Shown here: positions 17,129-24,671 of the stretch, piece by piece
How the letters are laid out: every line of letters starts with the position of its first letter
How positions within the stretch are numbered: position 1 is the stretch's first letter
DNA from: a bacterium
GTDB lineage: Bacteria > UBP13 > UBA5359
DNA: 41,563 nucleotides
NCBI GenBank assembly: GCA_028685295.1
Contig: JAQUEL010000007.1
Span: 1 to 41,563, forward strand
Direction: 5' to 3'
Made by a program: the position numbers and the translations under genes
Notes under the pieces: generated by a model
Told to the model about the DNA's origin: nothing
Seen by the model: only the letters and a program-made list of their open reading frames with translations
Databases searched by the model: none

Positions 17129-18526
17129 ATGAACGAACATTTTCATCAGTTCTTTCGCTTACTACCGGCAAACTTGCAACAATACGGAATAGATCTCTTG
17201 GGGTGGTATCAGGCACGACAGAGATTCGGACCGATCTTCGAAGAGATGCAACAGGAGTATACCGAGCGTGAGAGATGGCCGGCCGATAGGATGATGGATT
17301 TTGTGGAAGCCAGGCTGCGTCGGCAATTGAAGCTGGCCTATATCAGCGTGCCCTATTATCGTCGCATCTTTAGTGAATACGGCATTACCGCACAGATGAT
17401 AGATACTTTTACAATCGATGATCTCAAAAAACTGCCGTTACTGGAGAAAGCCGTAGTGCGCAGCGATCCTGGCATCCTGCTTACAGAAGAGGCCCGGCGC
17501 AAGCCTGGTGCTTTTTTTCATATTTATACCAGCGGCACCGCCGGCAAACGTATCAGAATCTATGTAGACGCCGCTATGCATCAACATACCGGAGGGGTCA
17601 GAGAGGCGCGCTCGCTCAGATGGGCTAATGTGAGTTATCATCAACCTCGGACGGTAATAGGAGGACGCAAAGTAGTTTCAGCCAATAACTCCTATCCCCC
17701 TTTCTGGAGGCACAACCGCTGGGAACAACAGCTCTATCTCTCAGTTTTTCACATCACTCCGGATAATGCCAAGGCGTTTACAGATAAATTAAATATATTC
17801 AAACCTTCAGTCATGATGGGGTATTCTTCCGGACATTACTTTCTGGCACAATTGATAAACGAATTTCAACTTGAAGTGCATGCTCCTAAAGCCATAATTG
17901 CTAGTGGGGAGCGACTTGAGCCCTCAATGCGTCCCATCATGGAGAGCGTCTTTCATACCAGAGTCATTCAGGAATACGGCAGCTCGGAGAACTGCGCTCT
18001 GGCAACTGAATGCGAATACGGCACCCTGCATATCAATCCGGATTTCGGCCTGGTGGAGATACTCAGACCGGACGGAAGCCCGGCGGCAAAGGGTGAAACC
18101 GGTGAGATGGTGGTTACCGGCTTTGCCAACGTTAATCAAATATTCATCCGATATCGTAGCGGCGATATGGCCGCCTGGGCGGAAAAAAGCTGCCCCTGCG
18201 GACGAGATACATTGCCGCCATTACAGGATAGCGTCAACCGTTGTGAAGATATGATTATCGGCGAGGAAGGACCTATTAATACAGCCCTCTATCATATGCT
18301 GTCCAGCCTGCCGGGAGTCCTGGCGGCTCAACTTATAAGGACTGATGCTTCATCATTCACTATCAATATCGTGCCCTCTTTCGGATATGAAAAGAATACC
18401 GGAAATATCATGAAAAGGAGTATAGCAGATATGCTGGGACAGAACATCACCCTTAACATCCGCGAGCTGCATTCAATCCCCCGGGAAGAAAATGGTAAAT
18501 TCAGAGCTATTATCAGCTATATTTGA
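17129..18526 (+). CDS. PaaK/CapK-like adenylate-forming enzyme of a polysaccharide cluster
   Basis: 465-residue member of the phenylacetate-CoA ligase-like branch of the ANL superfamily, which activates carboxylates with ATP as acyl-adenylates. The P-loop TSGTAGK is at 134-140, followed by YSSGHYFLAQL, the EYGSSENCALA segment with the conserved glutamate, and a C-terminal GDMAAW...CPCGR cysteine motif typical of the family. Homologues in capsule loci are often called CapK and may attach acyl or amino-acyl groups to surface glycans. The ATG follows GAGGAG. Its 3' end overlaps the convergent GT4 gene by 54 bp. True phenylacetate degradation is unlikely because no paa genes are near. Substrate unknown. 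Confidence 0.85.
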   Translation: MNEHFHQFFRLLPANLQQYGIDLLGWYQARQRFGPIFEEMQQEYTERERWPADRMMDFVEARLRRQLKLAYISVPYYRRIFSEYGITAQMIDTFTIDDLKKLPLLEKAVVRSDPGILLTEEARRKPGAFFHIYTSGTAGKRIRIYVDAAMHQHTGGVREARSLRWANVSYHQPRTVIGGRKVVSANNSYPPFWRHNRWEQQLYLSVFHITPDNAKAFTDKLNIFKPSVMMGYSSGHYFLAQLINEFQLEVHAPKAIIASGERLEPSMRPIMESVFHTRVIQEYGSSENCALATECEYGTLHINPDFGLVEILRPDGSPAAKGETGEMVVTGFANVNQIFIRYRSGDMAAWAEKSCPCGRDTLPPLQDSVNRCEDMIIGEEGPINTALYHMLSSLPGVLAAQLIRTDASSFTINIVPSFGYEKNTGNIMKRSIADMLGQNITLNIRELHSIPREENGKFRAIISYI

Positions 18527-19618
18527 CTTATTCAAATCAAAGACTATCTGCTGCCATCTCTTACTGTAAAGTTCTGGGTCATGGACCTGCAGAATATATT
18601 CCCTGGAAAGAATCGATAGCCGTTCTCGATCTGCAACGGCTTCATCTATCAGCTGGAGATATTCAGAGGCATCAGCATCCGTATCCAGAATATAGTGCCC
18701 GATAACGGAATCTCTTTTGTGAATATCCGACATCAGCCCTACCTTGCTCCCCACTACCGGAATACCGGAAGATAAAGCCTCAGCAACAGCCAACCCATAT
18801 CCCTCATATCGGCTGGGCAACAGAAAAACATCTGCAGACCTATATGCGGTTTTCATTGCTGCCGGATTCAATCCCAGCATATAAATTACATTTGAGGTAT
18901 TTCTTATTCTGTAAGTTTCTTCCATCTCACCGGCGCATATCAGGAAATTATATTTTTTTTGTGATAAGTAAATGATCTCGTTAAGAATATCGGCACCTTT
19001 GGCATATTCAACCCGGCCGACAAAAATGATCACCGGTGCATCCGATTCAAAGATCCTTTGCCTGTTCATCTTACGCTCTTCATCGAAAACGGGGGTAAAG
19101 AAAGAGGTGTCAACGGCGTTCTCTATGATATGCGACGTACTGAGCCCATAATATCGCTTGAGCTCTTTAGCACAATATTCGGATACAGCCACCACCGTTT
19201 TACCGCGGCCGCTGAAACGCTCCAGCATCTCCATGGATTGCAAACGCAGATGGCTAAAAAAAGAAAGATGGCTCGCCACTGCCCTTCTATAGCCTGCCAC
19301 CGTGCCGTGATAGATATGTATACAGCACTTGCGTTTGATATGCATACCGTAAAAACCGTTTGTTATAATAGCGGCATACTCTTCGCCTCGGCTAAGCTTA
19401 CGAGCAAATATTATATTGATTGCAAATTCTTTAAGCCTTAACCAGGATAAGATAGCAAGAAAAAAGATCTGTCTGGGAGAGAGCGCTTCCTCTACCAGCC
19501 AATCCACCTTATATCCGGCTTGGGAAAGAAGAGTTTCAATTGATGCCAGGACCCGTTCTACTCCACCGGGGTAATCGGCTGAGCACAAGTTGATGATGAG
19601 AATCTTATCACCAGGCAC
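18473..19618 (-). CDS. GT4-family glycosyltransferase
   Basis: 381-residue GT-B fold retaining glycosyltransferase, cytosolic or membrane-peripheral, transferring a sugar from a nucleotide donor onto a glycan or lipid acceptor. The N-terminal domain begins with the acceptor-side GGVERVL motif (18-24), and the donor half has VGRVEYAKGADIL (200-212) and the E-X7-E motif with E272 and E280 in PSRYEGYGLAVAEALSSG. Start is GTG at 19618, overlapping the end of the upstream beta-propeller gene by 11 bp, so the two are cotranscribed and probably coupled. The 3' end overlaps the convergent adenylate-forming gene by 54 bp. Donor and acceptor cannot be told from sequence. Confidence 0.92.
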   Translation of the reverse strand: MPGDKILIINLCSADYPGGVERVLASIETLLSQAGYKVDWLVEEALSPRQIFFLAILSWLRLKEFAINIIFARKLSRGEEYAAIITNGFYGMHIKRKCCIHIYHGTVAGYRRAVASHLSFFSHLRLQSMEMLERFSGRGKTVVAVSEYCAKELKRYYGLSTSHIIENAVDTSFFTPVFDEERKMNRQRIFESDAPVIIFVGRVEYAKGADILNEIIYLSQKKYNFLICAGEMEETYRIRNTSNVIYMLGLNPAAMKTAYRSADVFLLPSRYEGYGLAVAEALSSGIPVVGSKVGLMSDIHKRDSVIGHYILDTDADASEYLQLIDEAVADRERLSILSREYILQVHDPELYSKRWQQIVFDLNKSNIADNSSEFTIFFPGD

Positions 19619-20564
19619 TTTGCATCTCTTTTAACAGACAACTATAAGGCCTGCCCGGCCTGACCAATCTGTAGCCATCGACAAAAGCCAGCCAGTTATC
19701 CTTATCTAGGCGATAGGGGTCGATGTTATGCATGCCTTCAGCGTTCCACCCTCTGCCGTTACCACTAATAACCGGCTTGGCGGCAATAGGCCTTTCGGCA
19801 TATCCGAAGATGGATAATTCGGTTATCTCAAAGGCCCAAACCTGATAACCGTAAGTAGGATAATCATCCTGAACATAGCGTATGATGCGGCCGTCCGCAA
19901 ATGTGATTCTACCTCCGCATCTGCAGAATCTTCTGTCGGCGCTGACAAAGGGGTTTTGAGGATGCTCATGCCATGGCCCTGTAGGCCGATCTGCATAAAA
20001 GAGACAGAGAGTATCTATTCTATCCTTCCGCCCTGTCGATGTCAGCAGCCACCATCTGTTATCATACAAAAATATACACGGATCAACAAAATTTCCTTCT
20101 TTTAAACTACCTGCAAAGGCCCATTTTTCAGGAAAATCTATTGCTTTATAAAGCCTGAGAGAGCCTGAAGCGGAAGCTTCGGGTAATATATAATATAGGC
20201 CTTCCCACTCAAAAATATAAGGATACGAAAGGTGAAAAGGTTCCTCCAGGACAATACGTCCGTATCTCCAGCTATATCCATCATCACTGGTAGCATAACC
20301 GATAGATCCTCGCCCATTATCGGCATTTACAACTTCAAAAAAGAGGTACCAACCTTCATTTCTGCGAAGGGCAAAGGGATCTGCCACAGCTGCAGCCGGT
20401 ATATCAGTAATATCAGCTACCGTTAGAACAGGGTTTTTTAGATTACTGCACGGCATCAAAGAGAGGGGGGAGTTGCCCGAGTAAAGACCTATAGACCATT
20501 CGTCCTGCAAAGTTATGATACTGTATAGCTGGCGTTTCAACAGACGTTTTAAACAGAGTGTCAT
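19608..20564 (-). CDS. GINT1-N-like/GH43-type five-bladed beta-propeller protein
   Basis: A 318-residue protein with repeated blade motifs (ADPFALRRNEGWYLFFEV, GSIGYATSDDGYSW, YPYIFEWEGLYYILPEA, FVDPCIFLYDNRWWLL), the pattern of a five-bladed propeller. It resembles the N-terminal domain of glucosamine inositolphosphorylceramide transferase 1, a domain that in bacteria occurs alone or joined to sugar formyltransferases and glycosyltransferases in surface-glycan loci. The conserved acidic residues after Ala-Asp-Pro and Val-Asp-Pro are arranged as in GH43/GH32-like folds, so a glycosidase or sugar-transfer role in the cytosol is possible. There is no signal peptide. The ATG at 20564 follows GAGG closely; a GTG at 20573 is the alternative. 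It is coupled to the downstream GT4 gene. Confidence 0.72.
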   Translation of the reverse strand: MTLCLKRLLKRQLYSIITLQDEWSIGLYSGNSPLSLMPCSNLKNPVLTVADITDIPAAAVADPFALRRNEGWYLFFEVVNADNGRGSIGYATSDDGYSWRYGRIVLEEPFHLSYPYIFEWEGLYYILPEASASGSLRLYKAIDFPEKWAFAGSLKEGNFVDPCIFLYDNRWWLLTSTGRKDRIDTLCLFYADRPTGPWHEHPQNPFVSADRRFCRCGGRITFADGRIIRYVQDDYPTYGYQVWAFEITELSIFGYAERPIAAKPVISGNGRGWNAEGMHNIDPYRLDKDNWLAFVDGYRLVRPGRPYSCLLKEMQSAW

Positions 20565-20654
20565 ATTCCTCACACCACAGGCTAAGTTTCTTATATAATC
20601 AAACCAATCAATCTTTACCCGGGTTAAGAGGAAATAAACATCTATTATTCCTGT

Positions 20655-20704
20655 ATTATAATATATACACGGGTATGTAATGATCTGCTCGCAGGTGGTA
20701 TAAT
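20655..20704 (+). promoter_or_regulatory. AT-rich divergent promoter region with two TATAAT elements
   Basis: The 150-bp gap between the divergent propeller and TauE/SafE genes holds TATAAT at 20657-20662 and at 20699-20704. No convincing -35 hexamer sits 16-18 nt upstream of the second one, and it would leave a leader of only a few nucleotides, so this is a weak call. Confidence 0.25.
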
Positions 20705-20714
20705 TGAAGCGTTT

Positions 20715-21482
20715 ATGCCACAGAAAGGAACCCTGCCGACCATGTACAATCTATCTTTTATGCAGTGGGCTGCGGCCATAGCCAGCGCTCTAATTTTCGG
20801 CTTATCTAAAACAGCCTTGCCCGGTTTGGGAATATTGGCTGTACCGCTTATGGCAAACGTCTTTCCTGCCCGCATCTCCACCGGCATAGTATTGCCCATG
20901 CTTATTTTTGCCGATGCCTTCGCAGTGATTTATTATCGCAGAAGGGCTGTTTGGACACACTTGATATCTCTTATCCCATGGGCTGCCGCAGGCATAACCT
21001 GCGGTTATCTTATAATGGGTAAAATAGAGGATCAACAGCTTAAGCCTATAATCGGGGCCATAACGCTTATTATGCTGGGAATCAACTTCTGGCAAGAAAA
21101 ATACAGCACGCAAAGGGATATTCCTAACGGATGGAGTTTCGCCTGCCTGATGGGCCTGGCAGCAGGCATTACTACTATGCTGGCCAATGCTGCCGGGCCT
21201 ATCATGATTATCTACTTATTAGCCATGCGCCTGCCTAAAATGGAATTTATAGGAACAGGCGCCTGGTATTTCTTCTTGCTAAACTGGTTTAAAGTGCCTT
21301 TCAGCCTCAATCTGGGTTTGATAAACAGCGGCTCTCTATCATTCAATTTGCTGCTCTTTCCGGTGGTGGCTGCCGGTGCCGTTATCGGCATAGTCATTCT
21401 GAAACGCATCCCGGAGAAGAGATTTATCCAGGCAGCACAGATATTGGCTCTTCTGGCAGCTTTAAATCTGATGGTGAAATAA
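20715..21482 (+). CDS. TauE/SafE-family permease
   Basis: 255-residue inner-membrane protein of the sulfite exporter TauE/SafE (DUF81) family, with about eight hydrophobic segments in two repeats. The N-terminal repeat has GLSKTALPGLGILAVPLMA, the C-terminal repeat LAAGITTMLANAAGPIMIIYL, both typical of the family, members of which export sulfite, sulfoacetate or other organosulfur anions. ATG at 20715 lacks a clear ribosome-binding site; ATG at 20742 (MYNLSF) has AGGA 12 nt upstream and is equally possible, with the membrane segments beginning just after it. It is a monocistronic gene, divergent from the glycan genes and convergent with the dead protease. Substrate unknown. Confidence 0.88.
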   Translation: MPQKGTLPTMYNLSFMQWAAAIASALIFGLSKTALPGLGILAVPLMANVFPARISTGIVLPMLIFADAFAVIYYRRRAVWTHLISLIPWAAAGITCGYLIMGKIEDQQLKPIIGAITLIMLGINFWQEKYSTQRDIPNGWSFACLMGLAAGITTMLANAAGPIMIIYLLAMRLPKMEFIGTGAWYFFLLNWFKVPFSLNLGLINSGSLSFNLLLFPVVAAGAVIGIVILKRIPEKRFIQAAQILALLAALNLMVK

Positions 21483-21489
21483 TAAAGGC

Positions 21490-21552
21490 CTTGGATATCC
21501 AAGCATATTTACAGGTGCCTATGTGCCTTGGCTTAAGTAACGAACTTGAGCC
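21490..21552. terminator. Two hairpins between convergent genes, possible bidirectional terminator
   Basis: CTTGGATATCCAAG (21490-21503) is a perfect 14-bp palindrome directly after the permease stop. GGCTTAAGT (21530-21538) pairs with ACTTGAGCC (21544-21552) with one wobble and runs to the stop of the opposing gene. Neither is followed by a strong T-run, so termination is plausible from position rather than from sequence. Confidence 0.35.
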
Positions 21553-22358
21553 TACCGTTTCTTCTTTACTGCTGCCAGAGCTTCCTTGGCAACTTCCGCT
21601 ACATCTGCAACCGGTAGAACTACCGGAAGGATATTATTACCCATACCTGATGACGAAACCGCTTCCCTGGGAAGCTTGCGTATGGTTGTAATACCAAGCA
21701 ACTTGCCATCCATTGTAAAAGCAGGCCCCCCATAATTATTGGCATCATTCAGCACGAAAAAAGTACGGGGCTTCTCAATTATGGCCCTAACCCGACAGAG
21801 ATCGGCACAAATGGTACGGTTCCCCACCACACCTAAACGGCCTAGCAAGAGCACCTGATCAAGAAGAGCGGGCGTTGATACCTGATTCAGATCCATAAAC
21901 GGCAAAGGCTTATCCGGCTTTTTCAACGGATTGATAAAAACCAAGTCCAGATCTTTATCACGCAGCACTACCCTGGCGGGGATTTCCTGACCGCCAGGCA
22001 GCAAAATTTTCAGGCCGGTGATCTCTCCGCTCTGCTTAATATCGCCCTCTGCAGAGATGGAAGAGAAGATTTCGCTGAAGAACTCGGATGGATTGATCAT
22101 CGCCAGAGAGCTCACAATAAGCCCGGAAGGATCGATGATCATGCCGGCAGCCTCACTCTTGCTCTCGCTCTTACGCTCCTCACCGAACATGCTCACTCTA
22201 TTGACCGCTACAACTTCCAGAGTTACCACGGCAGACTGATTTTTAGCAATGGTCTCCCTGCAAAGAGCAGCATCATCGCTCTGTACCGGTAAAGCTGCAA
22301 AGAGAATAGAGAAGAAACATACCGGAACCATAAATATACTCACATTACGTATCGACAC
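21552..22358 (-). CDS. Catalytically dead HtrA-like (trypsin-fold) protein
   Basis: 268-residue exported protein with a signal peptide (1-27) and a trypsin-like fold related to the HtrA protein encoded upstream. The region equivalent to the His motif reads GLIVSSLAMIN, so the catalytic histidine is A86. The Asp motif is kept (DLDLVFI, D138). The Ser motif GNSGGP is replaced by NNYGGP (Y209), removing the nucleophile. There is no PDZ domain. The GTG start has a perfect AGGAGG at 6 nt. It follows the active protease gene by 51 bp and is surely cotranscribed. Its conserved core but lost His and Ser point to a binding or regulatory partner, or an inhibitor/adaptor of the protease, in the periplasm. 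The fold call is strong; the role is inference. Confidence 0.83.
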   Translation of the reverse strand: MSIRNVSIFMVPVCFFSILFAALPVQSDDAALCRETIAKNQSAVVTLEVVAVNRVSMFGEERKSESKSEAAGMIIDPSGLIVSSLAMINPSEFFSEIFSSISAEGDIKQSGEITGLKILLPGGQEIPARVVLRDKDLDLVFINPLKKPDKPLPFMDLNQVSTPALLDQVLLLGRLGVVGNRTICADLCRVRAIIEKPRTFFVLNDANNYGGPAFTMDGKLLGITTIRKLPREAVSSSGMGNNILPVVLPVADVAEVAKEALAAVKKKR

Positions 22359-22409
22359 AGAAAGCCTCCTTTTAAATCTCGAACGCCATTATTAACGATT
22401 ATTTAGATA

Positions 22410-24464
22410 CTACTTTTGGTTTTTTGCCGCCTGCAACTCAAGGTATATATTCTGACGCTTCCGTTCCACCTGAACAATAATCGTTCGGCTGCTCTCCGCC
22501 ATAACCTGCTGCATAATCCTTTCGAATCCGGCCACATCATTAATAACATATCCGCCTACGGCATAGATCAAGTCGCCTGAGGACAGACCGCCCAAAGAGG
22601 CCCATCCGCCATCATCAACGGCCTCGGCTATGACTCCCGTCTGTTTTTCAGACCAGCCCTCCTTTATCCGGTCCATAAAGGCTATGTCACGGACGGAAAA
22701 ATCATAATTTTCGCAACGATATCTGTCCATCTCACGTGCGGGCTTAGGAGCAGCCGGCAGCTTCATCTGTATTTTTATTTCTCCGGCATTACGCAGCACC
22801 GTTAATTCTACAGCACTGCCTATCCTGTATTGCCTTACCATGGTAGGCAAGACCTCAAGGTCCTCCTGTCGGGTGGCCTCGATAGGCTGCCCATCCAGGG
22901 CTACAACTATATCTCCCACCCTAAGCCCGGCTTTTTCCGCACTGCTGCCGGAATACACCTGAACTATACGGGCGCCTCTTTTTCCCTCCAACCCCAGTGC
23001 GAATGCCATATCTGCAGTCAATACCTGTATGCCTGCCGGTATCCAAGCCTTGACTACTTCCAAGCCCTGATCACGCGAATCATCCGGACCTATTTTAAGC
23101 ACTGTCAAATAATTACTCTCTTTACGCTCAAACTCTACCAGTACGGGTATCTGCTCAGTCTCATCCTTTAATAATTCTTCGGTTATGTCGGTTAATTCAT
23201 CGATTGCAGCAACAGGTTTACCGGCAATCGATACTATAATATCATCAGCTTCCAGAGAGGGCTTGGCGTTATCACAGGGGCTGCCGGTGCGTACCGATTT
23301 CACCAGCACACCGGAAAGAGAACTACGTCCTATCCGCCGGGCTCGCATCGGCGTTATATCGCAGACACATATACCCCATATCTTCTGTTCCCTTACCTTT
23401 TCCACTGCGGAAGGCCGCTCTTCCGCAGTTACGCTCAAAGATAATTCCTTACCCTGGCGAATAAGAGCCATTTCGATCTCTTTGCCTATCTCCAGAGCCG
23501 CCACACAACGGTTGAAAGCAGGCATCTCTTCTCTGAAGCGGACATCCACCGGCTGTTCACCAAGCTTAACTAATATATCGCCGGCTTGAACGCCGGCTTT
23601 ATGTGCCGGCGATCCCTGCATAACGTCGGAAATCAATACCCCTCTTTTCTCCGTTGAATTCTTCAATAGAGGCTGCACGCCAATTCCTAGCCAGCTTCGA
23701 CGCACCCGGCCAGCTGAGATCAGCTTATCAGCTATTTCGGATGCCAGGTTACCCGGTATGGCCCCTCCCAGGCCAACACTGATTTCGTTTATACCTATAA
23801 TCTTACCTTCCAAATTCACCAAAGGCCCGCCGGAATTACCGCCATAGATATCGGCATCATGCGCTATCCAAACAACAATCGAACCGACATCTTCTCCATC
23901 GAGTTCAAGCATCTCATTAAATATATCGGACATGGTGAGCTCGGTATTACTGACTACACCTCTAGTAACGGATTGTGAGAAGGCTAAGGGGCTTCCCATG
24001 GCCAGCACATTATCGCCCACTTTGACCTTTGATGAGTCACCGAAAAGAGCAAAAGGAAAGCGTTTAGGCTTATCCGGGCAAAGACGGATTACAGCTATAT
24101 CGGTTTGAGGATCGGTCCCTACCAATTCGGCATCTATCTCCTCCCTGTCAGCCATGGTACAACTTATATACCTGGCGTTGCCGGCCACGTGATGATTGGT
24201 CACCACATATCCATCTTCTGAAATAATGACTCCGCTGCCATAGCTCTCAACCTTCTCTTCACGCCCTCTATAATAGGTTGCCGATACCACATGAATACGT
24301 ACCAATGCAGGTTTTACTCTGGCAATAGCTGCTTCCACAGCCTGCTGCTGCGTATCGACAGATGGCTTGGCAATATCTTCCGCAGCAGCAAAAGATGATG
24401 GAGGCAACGGCCATAACAGCACGAATAAAAGCATGATGATGAGGCGACAACTGCATTTGAACAA
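22410..24464 (-). CDS. HtrA/DegP-like serine protease with four PDZ domains
   Basis: 684-residue S1C protease for envelope quality control. A signal peptide (1-27, cleavage near SFAAA) indicates export. The triad is complete: H92 in VVTNHHVAG, D122 in TDIAVI and S211 in GGNSGGPL. Four PDZ-like domains follow at roughly 255-345, 365-450, 470-555 and 580-680, each with a G-S-P/A-x-x-A-G-L/V-x-x-G-D-I core that is clearest in the first and third. Two PDZ domains are usual for DegP, one for DegS, so four is unusual. The start is TTG with GGAGGGGAG upstream. A PDZ-less, triad-lacking paralogue follows 51 bp downstream. The 207-bp gap before it, after the sugar kinase, shows no strong promoter. Confidence 0.93.
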   Translation of the reverse strand: MFKCSCRLIIMLLFVLLWPLPPSSFAAAEDIAKPSVDTQQQAVEAAIARVKPALVRIHVVSATYYRGREEKVESYGSGVIISEDGYVVTNHHVAGNARYISCTMADREEIDAELVGTDPQTDIAVIRLCPDKPKRFPFALFGDSSKVKVGDNVLAMGSPLAFSQSVTRGVVSNTELTMSDIFNEMLELDGEDVGSIVVWIAHDADIYGGNSGGPLVNLEGKIIGINEISVGLGGAIPGNLASEIADKLISAGRVRRSWLGIGVQPLLKNSTEKRGVLISDVMQGSPAHKAGVQAGDILVKLGEQPVDVRFREEMPAFNRCVAALEIGKEIEMALIRQGKELSLSVTAEERPSAVEKVREQKIWGICVCDITPMRARRIGRSSLSGVLVKSVRTGSPCDNAKPSLEADDIIVSIAGKPVAAIDELTDITEELLKDETEQIPVLVEFERKESNYLTVLKIGPDDSRDQGLEVVKAWIPAGIQVLTADMAFALGLEGKRGARIVQVYSGSSAEKAGLRVGDIVVALDGQPIEATRQEDLEVLPTMVRQYRIGSAVELTVLRNAGEIKIQMKLPAAPKPAREMDRYRCENYDFSVRDIAFMDRIKEGWSEKQTGVIAEAVDDGGWASLGGLSSGDLIYAVGGYVINDVAGFERIMQQVMAESSRTIIVQVERKRQNIYLELQAAKNQK

Positions 24465-24671
24465 TTTGATTTCTCCCCTCCACTTTACAGACCCATGACC
24501 TATTCCATTTATATGGAGTAGCTCTAAGCATTTACATTTATTACAATCGGATGAAAGCTCTTCTATGGTTAGTTACGATTGAAATTCGACACGATGCCCC
24601 TCTTTCCCTGCCGAAGAATAGAAATCAGGCCGTAATTCTTCCCTGGCGAATTATCGTTATTGAGATGCTGG

